Numbered from the stretch's first letter, positions 34,161 through 46,463 are shown. The stretch: 64,000 bases of DNA from Datura wrightii (GCA_035772735.1 JASDFA010000016.1:150238501-150302500), one strand, 5' to 3'. Numbers and translations are program-made. Notes: generated from the letters alone by a model not told the origin.

Positions 34161-35234
34161 GAATTGCACCAACTAGCCATCTTAGCAGTTCGGGTAGTAG
34201 ATTCAGAGGATAATGGGGCTATAATTCAAAATACAACAGTATCATCCCTGGTTGTAGAGGTAAAAGAATGGTAGTACGAGGACCCTGGTCTGGTACAGTT
34301 TAGAGATAAGGTTTGGCAAGGCGAAAATCAGCTTTTGAGTTAACTGAAGACGGGGTTTTGAGATACAGAGGTCGCCTCTGGGTTCCAGATGTAGTAGGGC
34401 TCCGCTAGCAGATTATGGCAGAGGTGCGTTACTCTCTTCATCCAGGTTCGACAAAGATGTACCACAACATAATAGAGATATATTGGTGTCCTGGAATGAA
34501 GAGAGTTGTAGCCGAATTCATAGCACAGTGTCCTAATTATCAGCAAGTAAAGGCTGAACATCAGAAACCTGGCGGACTAACTCAGGAGATGGCTATACCT
34601 ATGTGGAAGTGGGAGGCAACTAATTTGGATTTTGTAATAGGACTACCCCATACCAGATGCAAATTTGACTCTATCTAGGTTATTGTTGATAGATTGACGA
34701 AATTAGCTCACTTTCTGCCAGTTTGAAATATATTTTCAGCTGAAGATTACGCCGAATTATATATTAAAGAGATAGTCCGACTGCATGGTGTCTCAGCATC
34801 TATCATTTCTGACAGAGGGGCACAATTTACAGCTAGATTTTGGCAATCATTTTAGAAAGGTTTGGGGACAAAGGTTAATTTAAGTACCGCCTTTCATCCT
34901 AGACAGACGGCCAGGCAGAGCGCACCGTTCAGATGCTCGAGGATATGTTACGGGCGTGTGTGCTAGATTTTAAAGGAAGTTGGGATAAGAATTTACCCCT
35001 TATTGAATTTGCATACAATAACAATTATCATTCTATAATTCAGATAGTGCCTTATGAGGCATTATATGGGCGAAAATGCAGATCCCCAATCGGATGGTTT
35101 GAGGTAGAAGAGGCAGGGTTAGTCGGACCTGATATGATCCACCAGTTAGAAGAGAAAGTAAAATTCATCAGGGAGCGGTTACTGAAAGCCCAAAGTCATC
35201 AGAAGTCCTACTTTGATGTGCGGCATAGAGACTT
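34161..35234 (+). pseudogene. Tekay integrase, broken
   Basis: The zinc-binding end (HPGSTKMYHNI near 34440, CPNYQQVKAEHQ) and DDE core (NLDFVIGLP, ISDRGAQFTARFW, FAYNNNYHS, ALYGRKCRSP) are in family order. Stops occur at 34158..34160, 34676 (Trp expected) and 34853 (Gln expected), with frameshifts near 34890. The last 353 bp are tandemly duplicated downstream. Confidence 0.85.
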
Positions 35235-35588
35235 AAGTACGCCTTTCATCCCCAGACAGATGGCCAGGCAGAACGCACCATTCAGACAATCGAGGATATG
35301 TTATGGGCGTGTATGCTATATTTTGGAGAAAGTTGGGATGAGCATTTACCCCTTATTGAATTTGCATACAATAACAATTATCATTCTTCAATTTAGATGG
35401 CGCCTTATGAGGCATTATATAGGCAAAAATGCAGATCCCCCATCGGATGGTTTAAGGTAGGAGAGGCAGGGTTAGTCGGACCTGATATGATCCACCAGTC
35501 AGAAGAGAAAGTGAAAATCATCAGGGAGCATTTACTAACAGCCTAGAGTCGTTAGAAGTCCTACTCCGATGTGCGGCGTAGAGACTTA
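34882..35588 (+). repeat. 353-bp tandem duplication within integrase
   Basis: Unit 1 34882..35234 and unit 2 35235..35588 both start AAGTAC.GCCTTTCATCC and end GAGACTTA. They carry the same integrase segment, with scattered substitutions. Unit 2 has lost the frame. Confidence 0.9.
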
Positions 35589-36020
35589 GAATTTAATGTT
35601 TATTATTGGGTTTTCCTTAAAGTTTCATCGATAGAGAGCGTGATGAGATTTGGCAAGAAGGGAAAGCTTAGCCCTAGGTTCATTGGGCCGTATCGAATCC
35701 TTCAAAGGATAGGCCGAGTGACATATGAGTTAGAGTTGCCTCCAGAGCTAGAATCTATTCACCCAGTCTTTCACGTGTCTATGTTGCAGAAGTGTATAGG
35801 GGACTTGTCTCGGGTTGTTCCAGTTAAGGATGTTCAAGTTACTGAAGAGTTAGCTTATGAAGAGGTCCCAGTTGCTATACTAGATTGGCAGGTTCATAGG
35901 TTAAGGACTAAAGATGTAGCCTTCATTAAAGTCCTATATAGGAACAGAAATATAGAAGAGATGACCTGGGGAGCTGAGGACAACATGAAATCTAGATATC
36001 CTCACTTGTTCCAGGATTGA
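35589..36020 (+). pseudogene. Tekay integrase C-terminus and chromodomain
   Basis: Open to the stop at 36018..36020. GKKGKLSPRFIGPYRILQRI is the integrase C-terminal block and HPVFHVSMLQKC follows. The chromodomain region DVQVTEELAYEEVPVAILD, RLRTKDVAFIKVLY, ATW-type (EMTWGAEDNMKSRYPHLF) ends the polyprotein. In chromoviruses this domain targets integration to heterochromatin. This segment itself is uninterrupted. Confidence 0.85.
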
Positions 36021-36618
36021 TCCAAATTATGAGGTTAAGGTGAAGTCGTTGTTCAGTTGATATTTTACTGCTTATATTATTAGTACTATTTAGTTGGCTA
36101 CTTCTTTGTTGTGGAATAGCTATTTATAGTATCTTGTGAGCCTCCTATGTTGGGTTTTGCTGCATTTCAGGTTCCCGGATAGTCCATAATGCAGAGGAGA
36201 CTCTGCCGAAATGTTTCTAAATATTAGTTAAAAGAGTTAACTCCTTTAAGCCTGAAGATGACATTCAAGGACGAATGTTCCTAAAGGGGGAGGATGTTAC
36301 ACCCTGTGAAATGGTAACGGTTAGTAGGCGTACGCGTAGGTTGTGATGAATAAAGAGAGCTTGACGCGTGTTGGAAGAGCCTCAGAAGCATGGTTGGGCG
36401 AGGTCAGACCACGAGGGCCAGCGCAACGTGCCAACCTGCCTGTGCTTTGGGCGGCGCGGCTAGCCAAAAGGACTAGCGCCTTGGGAGGCACGACGTAATA
36501 CCCTTCCTGGCACGTTAGCCAGCGTGAGGCGCCCCTGTTCCGCCGCTCGTGTTTATATATAAGGCATCCTAGTTAAATTTTGAATCATTTGCATAATATA
36601 TTCCTTGGCCAGAGAAGA

Positions 36619-39600
36619 TGTAATACCCTGGGAACTCAAAGATCGGACCCGAGAGTTAAAACGGGGAAAAATGAAAATCTGGGTTGTAGGCACAGGACGA
36701 GTCATTGGATGACTCGTGAGGAGAGCCCACGAGTCGTCAGGTGACTCGTGGGGAGGCCTGGAGAATACGGAAAAAGGAGTCCCCACGGGCTTGGGAATGA
36801 CTCGTGGTCAAACATCATGAGTCGTTAGGTCATCCGTGGGGAGGAGGTATAAGAAAAATAGAAAAGGCAAGGCAGTGGGCTTAATAGAAGGAGACCATGA
36901 CTCATCATGTCTGGCAATAAGTCTTGGTTTGAGTCGTTGGGTGGAATTTTGAATAATTGGCATAAGGAAGGCAATGTACTTGACGAGTGGTGGCCAAGCC
37001 TCGTGGCCACCCGTAACGAGTCGTTATGTCGTTCGTTAGGACCCCAGTGATCAGTTTAGATAATGTATCTGACGGGCAGGGTGACGGATCGTTTGGGCAT
37101 GTAACGAATCGTCAGGTCACCCGTTAGGGTCACCTGGCAGTTATTTTCTGCGAAAATTCCTAAGATCCTAAGGCCTAAACTACGACGTTTTGGGTTATGA
37201 ATAGGGAAATTTAAATGGGTTAAGTTCAGTTTTTTCTTCATTCATGCATGCAAGTATAGTGAGAGGCAATCAAGGGAGATTCTAGGCTCTTCTCCTCAAT
37301 TCTTCCAATTTCATTCTTGGGTAATCAAGGGAAGTTAAGAATCAGACATCCCAGGTATATAAGGCTATTAATGGGTGATTTCTTCCACACCTATGTCCCC
37401 CCTCTATAATTTTTACAAAGATTTCAACAAAAACTCATAGGGTTTTTGAAATTGATTTACTTAAACTCTAGTAATTTGTCACGCCCCACCTTGGGGGGTA
37501 TGACTGGCACCTGGTGCCCTACTAGGACCTGACCTGCTGAACTGCTAAGCCTGGGCGCATCTGGCGCCTGGCTGGCTCTAACTCAAATTTCTGGAAACAA
37601 AGGGCTATATAACGGCTGTAAATACAGCCTCCGGCCCATTGGCCTATAGCCTTCTGTACCTGTATCACAGCTGACCAGAAATGAGGTAATTCAGGGGAAC
37701 CTATGCGGGCCGACAAGGCCACCATGCTGTCTAGTTATCTGCAACTCAAGCATATCATACTGAAAAGCTACGTGACCGGCAAGGTCACCACTACTGGTAA
37801 ACTATGGCCCCACACGGCCATTACAAAAGAAAGAAGTAGTAAAAGCAACTATACAACTGCACGGCCTCTCACGACTGGCTCATCTGACCACAGGGAAAAT
37901 AAACAGACTGCAAGCCTCTAGGAAAGATAATAGAAATGATCGGGACAGGGCCCCGACCTACCCGTACTGTACAACAAAAGGAACTGAACTACACCTCTAG
38001 AAATTCAGTCTCCAGATGACAGGAGCTGAATATTCGACCGCTGATGGGGATCACGTGGTATCGCCTGCGCGTCTATGGGTACCTGCAGGCAAGTAATGCA
38101 GCGCCCCACTGGGCGTCAGTACCGCTGGTACTGAGTATGTAAAGCAAACTGAATACAGCTGAATACAAGTAATATAACTAAAAATTCTGAACAGTATGAG
38201 ATAACTGAATCTGTAAAAACTGAAGGGATATCTGAAATCAATAACATAACTGTCAAAACTGAAAAAAGAAGGAGTAGATAACTGTCTGATAGTGTAGATC
38301 GTACCTGTTCTTAATCATACTGAAGGGGGTAGGAATCATACCTGGAGACGTATCATTCTACTACTAATCTGCTCGTATTTACTATAATATAGCATAACAT
38401 ACATAACATAACATGGCATACACAACCTTACCCGGCCCCCATAAGCCGGGAGGTACAATCAACACAGAATCTATACCCCTACCCCGGTCAACCCATCTCC
38501 TATACTGGCTGTAAGCATCCTGCCGGTCCCCTGGGTATGCACTTGGGCTCACTGAGCCCCTGACTATAACTGTATCTGAGTCCGGAGGACTCCTGAATCT
38601 GCACCCGGGCGTATCCGCTCGACTGGGGTGTGTAAGGGCCGATCAAGGCACAAGTATGGGGAAAAACTGGCATCCCATCTTCGTCCCCTGGCGGGACGGC
38701 ATGCCACTCCATAGAGTGACGTATCCTCGTCCTCTGGTGGATGAGTCGATACAGCTATTAACCCTGGGGCGGTCATGGATGCTGGGTAATCCAACCCCAA
38801 ACAATACAACGGTCTCGACTGGTAATACTATCTGTGTATCTCACATGCTGAGGCTACTAAGGGTAAAGTATCATATATATTACATGCTGGGCTAATGATA
38901 GCAATCTGTACGTATTTAATACGTGCTGAGGCAGGTAAAGATGTATAAATATGAACATAGTCTCCTGCCGGGCTGTACTGAGCAAATGCTATATAAGATA
39001 ATATTTCTGCTGAAAATTCTGCTGTTTACTAAGTTTCTGTATACACTATATGCTGGACTAGTGATAGAAATAAGTACATACTTAATACATGCTGAGGCTG
39101 GAAGTACTATATATGTATGTACGAATATAATCTTTCTGCTAGTCTACGCTGTATACTAACTTTCTATAGTAACAGGATTTACTAATCCTGACATACTTTC
39201 TGAACTTCATTTTAGTCTGCTATTCTATTTTTGAAGTGCTTTACGGATACTGTACTACTTCACGGGGTTTCAGCTGAACACAACAATATCTTAACATGGC
39301 ATATTACATCACACACTGAATATACTGGGCAATCTCTAACGCTTGCGTTAGAATCTATATCATACTGATAGGTTTCATACACATTACAACCCAATGCTTC
39401 TCACATCGTACCAACATTTATAATAACGCAATACTCAACTTCTAAACATTCTACTGGTCCGTAATTTATTACGCTATACTGATATTACTTAACTTGCCGA
39501 AGGAACTAACTTTACATACCTTATCTTCGACTATTCGTCCGTCGGACGAGGCTCGGCCGGTACTTAAACTATTTTCTCCCAACTGCATTCATAAATACGT

Positions 39601-41593
39601 CAATCAATACTAAATACAACATTATTGTAAAGAGCGACGTTACTTTCGATTTAATTTATAGCCTAAACTTAGGCTTATCGAAAGACGGTCGAAAACTTGC
39701 TATTTTTCAGCGGCCCAGAAGGGAGAATTATTTACTTCTCAGCTAGGAACACATAGACATTAATTTAGAGCAATTCTACTTACTTTAGTTCGGTGGCTCG
39801 CCGATTCGTCGGCCGTATTTCGCGAAACTAATTCCGTAGAAATGCTCTCTGCTGCTAAATACTCGGGTATCTGGGATTAATTTGAGTTTGGGCAGCGTTT
39901 GGCAGCGTAATCGGACGAAAATATTTAATTTTCCTTCGTTTCCCTCGGTTCACAGCGTTTCTGGAATTTTACTAATGAAGAAATGAATTTTAAGCCGAAG
40001 TGGGGCTTATATACTTGGGCCTGAACTTGGGCAACGTGTCACGGAGCCATCGCGGAGGCCTCACCTCCGTGACACGCTGCCATCGCGGAGGGGCTCTGCC
40101 TCGGCTCCTCCCGCGATGGTTTGACAGGATTCTCGTCCGATCTTTTCCCGGGCCTTTCCCTAGCACGTATGGCTTTCAAATATGCTTAACCAACGTGCGA
40201 ATAGGTCATCTAAGTGCCGGAAATTCTACGGGGTATAACATAATTTGATTATGGATTTTGTGATTTTAAAATCTTATCATAATCTATGGGTTTTAATCAA
40301 TTTTTATTATTTAAATAATTTATAATTTTATCGATTTCGATTTCTATGTATTTAAGCCTAATTATGCATGCCCCATGATGAATTGATTTATGATTTATTT
40401 ACCCATTGATGATAATTATAAACCTAGCATGAATTATGATCTAAATCATGAATTTATTATGTTACCCATTATGATTTTTTTTTATGAAATTCAAGCTATA
40501 TGCATGATCTACAAGTATATATGAACCTTATGAATCATGAATTATGTTTTTGGCTGACTCACGGGCCTTGATTCGTGGCTAGTTCGCGTAGTTATAAGTA
40601 TGTTTACGATTATCATGATTTAACTAGCCCATGAGTCCACACATGTTATACTATGAGCACTATATATGTTTTGGGAGTAGTATTGAACACTAAGTAGGTT
40701 CGGGGCCTAGGTTCTGCCCCGGATCTCACAAACTACATGCCACCGTAGGTATGTTGGGACCTCTTATGGGACTGTCCCTGGCCCAAATGGCCCTTTTCAT
40801 GGTGACGTCACAGTTTCATGGTTCGACCCTTGGCAAGGTACAGACACCCTCCCGACTAGGGTCACAAGTCGGCCTTCATGTGTGCTCATATAGGGTATGT
40901 CGGTTCAGAGAATCTTTCATTGTTCCTCATGATTTATGCATGTTATGATTATGTATGTTGGATCAAGTCATGTTAAATAAAACCCTTTTATTATGATAAT
41001 GATTATGTTATGTTACGAATGTTTTGAAAACCTTGAGCCTTATGACATGTTATGATGATTTACGATACGAGTATGATGTCCTACTCTTATGATCATTTAT
41101 GAATCTTATATATATTTTAAATATCCGTTTTACTTACCTTGTATACTCAGTACATTCCAAGTACTGACCACATACTTTCTGTGTTGTATCGTTTTATGAT
41201 ACACGCCCCAGCTCTCAGGCTCACCCTCACCCGTAGATTATCTCGGAGTTGTTCTCAGCATACTTGGTGAATCCTCATGTTCCGAGGGCTATGTATTCAG
41301 TTTTTCTTTTCCTTTTCTTTTAGTTTCAGGATTTTTGGGTTAGTTGGGGAGTTGTCCCATCAACCCGTCTTTTCATGATTAGAGGCTTATCAGACTACAA
41401 GTTGTAATCAGTCGTATTGTATGAGTCTAGTTTTGCTTTTCCTTATATTATGTCATGATTACGTTCTTTTTATGCTAAGTCTTCCACTCATGTGATTGGG
41501 ATTAGTTGTATGCTCATGCCATGGGTTGACTTGGGGTCCCTCAAGGCTCCTTGTCCCGTGTCTACGATCCGGGTGTACGTTCGGGTCGTGACA
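36619..41593 (+). mobile_element. Solo gypsy LTR A, nested in the Tekay 3' LTR
   Basis: It begins TGTAATACCCTGGG and ends TTCGGGTCGTGACA. Flanking target duplications GAAGA lie at 36614..36618 and 41594..41598. Without the inner insertion it is about 2.2 kb, with no PBS, PPT or coding sequence, so it is a solo LTR from intra-element recombination. The 36700..37130 part is packed with GACTCGT/ACGAGTC motifs. Confidence 0.88.
37477..40240 (-). mobile_element. Solo gypsy LTR B, reverse, nested inside solo LTR A
   Basis: On the + strand it reads TGTCACGCCCCACC...GGGGTATAACA, 2764 bp. Target duplications TAATT are at 37472..37476 and 40241..40245. On the - strand it starts TGTTATACCCCG, has TATATAA at about 40014..40008, and shares blocks with the Tekay LTR, for example GGGGCGCTGCATTACTTG. 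It is thus a solo LTR of a related chromovirus inserted backwards. Confidence 0.88.
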
Positions 41594-42231
41594 GAAGAGG
41601 AAAAACGCAACTTTCATCAAATTTCCGTCAAATTAAGCTATCAAACATTGTCCAAATGCAAATTAACTTCGGGTAACAAGTTCTAGGCCTACGGAAAGCA
41701 TTTCTACGGAGTTATTTCTCGCAAATTCCGGAACCCTGCTGAGTAAAGGTTGTTAGAATTACTCCAAATTGGATCCTAAATGGCCATAGGAATTAGGTAA
41801 GCATTTCTCCCTTCTAAACTCCCGAGAATTGGCGGGTTTTCGGCAGAATTAATCGAAGTTGAAGTTATAGTTAATTCTATTAAAAGATATTGTTAATTGT
41901 TGATCGTTAGTATTGAAATAGCCTCATTTTCTCAGCGTGAGGGCTGCAAATTGATGAAATTACTAACTTTGGGTTGGAAGTGTTTGAGCACCCAAAAATC
42001 ATTGATTAAGTTATGTTAAGGCTATGCTTTTCGGCAAGTTACGTTCGTCGTAAAGTTAGTACGACTTGTTTATCTGTAGTACTCCAGAATAAGCTTATTA
42101 TGGTCAGCTGCTACAAATAGAATCGAGACACAGTGATGACATAGTAACCTTCGTCAGAGTTAACCCTAGTAAGCTTGGCCTCTGCATACGATGTTTGGGT
42201 TGTTAGATGTTTCATTGCCTATAGGGATATA

Positions 42232-42364
42232 CTCGCATGAGTGATATGATGTCCGCAGAGACTAGATTGAGGCCGTGAGGGCCATATTGAGTTACCCAAA
42301 TGCTCGCATGAGTAACATGATGTCTGAAGGGACCAGATTGAGGTCGTAAGGGCCGTATTGAGGT
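42232..42364 (+). repeat. 71-bp tandem repeat, two units, Tekay 3' LTR
   Basis: Units start CTCGCATGAG at 42232 and 42303. They correspond to the first and third units of the 5' LTR array. Confidence 0.88.
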
Positions 42365-43450
42365 CTAGCTACCTCCAGACTCCTCTATGCCACAGTGGCA
42401 CCATGACCCTTAAACAGGCGAAAGCTTGGGGTCCAATTACAGGAGCCCAGACGGCTCAGAGCCAGACACAGTTATAGGAGCCTGGACAGCTCAACCTAGG
42501 AACAGGACCCTATCAGACTCGGATACAGTTTCAGAGGACGAGTACTCTTGAGTTACAGCATGCCTACGAACCTTTAGTAGTCTTGATATGAGAAGTGTGT
42601 ATTGTTTGTACTTACCGGGGCTTGTGGGGACCCAGGTAGGTTATTCTGTGTTGTTTGTACCTTCCAGGACTATGGGGGGCCGATTAGGTTCCTCTTTGTA
42701 CATATACTTGCTAGTTATATTTTAGATTGTGAGATTGCTCAGGTTAAATTCTTATCCTTCTTTTGATTACTTCAGCTTTATCAGCCTCCATTCAGTTATT
42801 ATTTTATTGCCTTACATATTCGGTACATATTGTACTGACGCCCATCTTTGGGGTGCTGAATTACTTGCCTGCAGGTGCGAATAGACGTGGTTCAGGACCT
42901 CCCTAGTCATCAGCCAGAGTCAGCAGTTCATTCATCTCCTTTTCTCCGGAGTTGATAGTAGAAGAGGTTTGTTTTTTTGTTGTATAGTTTATAGGTAGGC
43001 TGGGCACGGTCCCGACCATTATTCTACTCCTAGAGGCTTGTAGGCTACATATTCTCAGTTGTTGGTTTATTATTGGCCGTGTGGGGCCTATGCATGTTTT
43101 ATTTTGCGTGATGGTCATATGGGGCCTAGTTTAGCTATTAGTTAGCAGCCTTGTCGGCTACGACATAGTTATTGTTGCTTGTTTCTGTTCAGTTACAACT
43201 AGACAACATGGTGATTTTGTCGGCCCGCATAAGATCCCTTTTATTTCGTCTTTTTGGTTAGCTATTTTCTTTTTACAGGTGGCTATGTGGCCTTATCGGC
43301 CCGAGGCTGTAGTTACAGCCGAGATATAGCTTTTCGTTTCTTGATTTTAAGTTGATGGCAAGCATCAGAGGTGCCTATGCCTAGCCAGGTCAGTCCAGGT
43401 TCCAATTTGGCATTAGGTACCAATCATGCCTCCCAAAGTAGGGCGTGACA

Positions 43451-43950
43451 TTGTCAATCATTAGTATTGCTTTACTCAGCTTTAGTACATACCATACATT
43501 CTAGTCATTGGCCCATTTGTCGTTGCATCATTTCATGATGCAGGTCCAGGTACTCAGATCCATTAGTAAGCGCTCCATTAAGAGACCACCTCCTCAGTTT
43601 ATGTGAGTCCTACTTGCATTTAGGGGACTTAGCTATTTCTAGTCCAGTTTAGTAGTGCAATTATTAAATAAAGGTAGACTGGGGGACCTTGTCCTAGTAA
43701 ACAATACTCAATATGTTGGTAGAGGTTTCATTGACAATCAGTCAGTTAGTTGTATTAGTTTCCACATAAATTTATGTTTCAGTTTAATGAAAGTTCATTT
43801 CATTATTTTATAAGAGTTCGGTTCATACTTTAGCTTCCGCAGTATCTTTCAGTATGTTTTTCAGTAGTATACCAGGCCAAGGGTTCGCCCGCAGCCACTT
43901 GTGGTTTCAGGTGCTAGTGGTGTCCAGGGTGTAGAACTCGGGACATGATA
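43451..43950 (+). repeat. Gypsy LTR, second part (outermost layer of the nest)
   Basis: It resumes with the duplicated TTGTC (43451..43455) and ends CTCGGGACATGATA at 43950, a decayed CA end. It contains CATCATTTCATGATGCAGG and CCTTTGGCCTGG-type 3' LTR blocks. With 26257..28451 it makes an LTR of about 2.7 kb. Confidence 0.6.
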
Positions 43951-44900
43951 GTATAGGTATCACTATACTCCTCTTGTATGTAAATGATATCATTATCACA
44001 GGCGATGATATTGACGGTGTTGCTCAGCTAAAATTATTTCTTATATGTCATTTAAGATGAAGGATTTAGATTCCTTCACATAGTTTGGTAGTCGAATATA
44101 CTCCGTCTAGAATCACCCAGGGTCAGCAAAAATATGTGACTCAAGTAGTTAAGTTGTTTGGATCAACCGACAAAGAGATGGTTCCTACGTCAATAGAGGT
44201 GAACACCAAACATGATAAAGACGATGGTGAGCCTTTTTCGGTTTCGACACTTTATAGAAAAATGGTTGATTCACTCGTATACTTGACTATGACTAAGCCA
44301 AATATCTCCTGTGTTATCCAAGTATTGGGTTAGTTTGTCTCCTGTGTGATTCGATATGTTTGGTGGATGGTCTCTCGTAACTTATTCTTTTCATCAGCCT
44401 CCACGTGTCAACTATAGGAGTATTTCGATGCTGACTTGGCTGGTTATCCATATTCTAGGCAATTGATGTCAATCATGGACGACGTCATCTTTGTTTAGTT
44501 TACTATTTAACGTAGCTAGTGTTTGTTCCTTGGCTACTCATTGATCTCTTAAAAGTGAAAAAAGCAGAGTTGCACATCCAAGTCTAAGGCTGAATGTTGC
44601 TTGATGTCAGCTGGCTGCTAGCTCATAGATCGTTTAGCTTCATAGGATTCTGCCTGATTTAGGGGTTACCTTCAGTGACCGCTCAGTACTGCATGCTGAT
44701 AACATTGCCAACATTATTTAAATTGCCAACAATTTTGCTCATCATGAGAACACGAAGCATATTAATATAGAATGCCGTTATATCAGGTAGCTTATGATAA
44801 AGACACTCACCATCCGGCACGTCCCTTCCCACCAGTGTTTACCAAGTTTGCTATATTCCTCTTTGCTATAACTGAGTTAATGATCACCTAGTTAAAAAGA
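43951..44900 (+). pseudogene. Ty1/copia RT-RNase H remnant
   Basis: Broken + strand frames give LLYVNDIIITGDDIDGVAQL (RT catalytic box with N for D), VVKLFGSTDKEMVPTSIE, STLYRKMVDSLVYLTMTKPN and DADLAGYPYSRQ. Near the end is the His-rich stretch before the RNase H terminus. Stops and frameshifts throughout. Different orientation from the copia remnants at 23530 and 51830. Confidence 0.7.
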
Positions 44901-45722
44901 AGGGAAAGTCGTCATTTCAATGAAATTGAGGTACTAACCATAGCCACCACAAATGTTTGTTTTAGCAAATATTTCTTATTAGTTAGTACTATGATCGTTG
45001 GTAAAAAACTAACTTAAAAGATCAATAAATAAATTTACATAATTTTGGTAAAATTCATCTTCGCAAAAGGTTTTCGAGTCAACTGTCGTTCTATCTGGCA
45101 ACTGTCAAGCCCTCACATGTGTAATTTTCAATCCTGACACCGCGACCATACAACACAATTATACTTGATATATTTTTGTACAAGTATCTTATTGTTATTC
45201 TTTGCAAACTGCAGGATCTGATAGAATTATTTTATTTCCACCGGATAACCGCGCGCAGTCATTTATTTTAAGACAACACTACTCTCAAACCACACTTTTC
45301 GACAGTAACGAACACTCTCCATATATACATCCATCCCGGCAACCATTTGAATTTTGAAACATCAAAGCTGAGAAACTGTATTAACGCTTAAACCAGAAAG
45401 AAAAGAGAAGTACACTATATTCTCCTGTGCACCTACCAAACTACAAACTAGGAACAACGACGACGAACTTTATGCATGTTTCTTGTGTAAAACAGCTTTA
45501 TACATTGTTAGTCACCAACTAATAATAAACAGATTTTCGGCTCTTGTGCAAGCTGAAACAGGATTGACATCACGTCTGTTGAAACATAGGTAGCTGCCTC
45601 CTTATCTACCCCCCTCCTGCATAATATCAATAGGGATGGTATTAAGTAATGAATTTTATACCAGTGATCTTGTTATTCTTATGCTGCTAACGTGCTCAAC
45701 AAAAACAAACCCCAGTAAGTTA
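44901..45722. other. Intergenic DNA downstream of the Hsf gene
   Basis: No gene is seen. The part next to 45722 is presumably the Hsf 3' UTR (- strand). No clear poly(A) signal was fixed. Confidence 0.35.
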
Positions 45723-46463
45723 TTAACGCACACACTTCCACTCTGGTGGCTTTGCGATCAAATCCTCCAATTCAAGAACAATCTCACTTTGATATTTATT
45801 ATCTGTTTCTGCTCCATTCTCATAAATCATATCATCTTCCATCAGCTTTTCCCACAATATATAGTTCTCAGATAGCATGTCTGGGCTATTATTTCCTGAA
45901 GAACCCTTAGTTTTTTTTTCCTCTACTGGACTGTTTGAATCATCAGAAGAGAACAGTGTTTGTATTTCAGACTTAGTTGTTGTGTATTCCTCTTGAAATT
46001 GAAGACTATTTTCATCACCCTCATCTATGGTTTCACCCAACCTCCTCTTTTTTGCGACTCTTCCATTGTCTAAACTCTGCCCCTGTTTCATCTTCTCAAC
46101 GAGATGCTGAACAAAGAAGGGGTTCTTGAATGTTTTTGCCATAAAGATCACCATATATTTTTGCCTAGTCTCACTACTCTGTAACCTCTCCTTCACAGTA
46201 GCTAAATAGCTATCTGTGCTCTCTTGTTGTTGTTTTAGCCTCAGGATTTCCATCTTCAATGTGTTCTGATCCTTTTTCAGCTTTTCTAGCTCTGCCTCAG
46301 TTCCATCCTTGCAAGAACCTAGCCAAGATTTTGCTGAGCCTCCTTGCAGCGAGTTCTGAGGATACTGCTTTCTCCTCTTGATATTTATCAGCAAGTGTTT
46401 CTTCCCTTTCTGAAACCCCTCATTTGCAAATTCCCATCTGTCAGAATCAACTTTCCTGAAACG
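45723..46463 (-). CDS. Hsf exon 2
   Basis: Acceptor TTGTAG then RFRKVDSDRW; 246 codons and a stop ending PPEWKCVR. It carries the end of the DNA-binding domain, coiled coil, nuclear signal and activation region. Confidence 0.88.
   Translation of the reverse strand, partial: RFRKVDSDRWEFANEGFQKGKKHLLINIKRRKQYPQNSLQGGSAKSWLGSCKDGTEAELEKLKKDQNTLKMEILRLKQQQESTDSYLATVKERLQSSETRQKYMVIFMAKTFKNPFFVQHLVEKMKQGQSLDNGRVAKKRRLGETIDEGDENSLQFQEEYTTTKSEIQTLFSSDDSNSPVEEKKTKGSSGNNSPDMLSENYILWEKLMEDDMIYENGAETDNKYQSEIVLELEDLIAKPPEWKCVR

Larger units (their letters stand above)
28452..43450 (+). mobile_element. Ty3/gypsy chromovirus (Tekay/Del type), with nested insertions
   Basis: Bounded by LTRs 28452..30683 and 36295..43450 and a perfect target duplication TTGTC (28447..28451, 43451..43455). 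Subtracting the nested insertion in the 3' LTR (4980 bp with its TSD) leaves about 10.0 kb. PBS lies at 30688, the polypurine tract at about 36284..36293. Gag, protease, RT, RNase H, integrase and a C-terminal chromodomain occur in order, all damaged. The chromodomain and long LTRs place it with Tekay-type chromoviruses. Confidence 0.93.
36295..43450 (+). repeat. Tekay 3' LTR, interrupted by a solo LTR
   Basis: Starts TGTTACACCCTGTGAAATGG after polypurine AAAGGGGGAGGA and ends TAGGGCGTGACA. It is interrupted at 36618/41594 by the solo LTR 36619..41593. Its own sequence is about 2.18 kb, one 71-bp unit and a few small indels different from the 5' LTR. Confidence 0.9.

Noticed and set aside
32296..36020. 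Functional Tekay polyprotein
   Set aside because: Several in-frame stops, frameshifts and an internal duplication rule out a working product.
38500..39159. Several open frames of 70-82 codons on both strands
   Set aside because: They lie within the non-coding solo LTR B. They arise from its higher GC content, not from coding.
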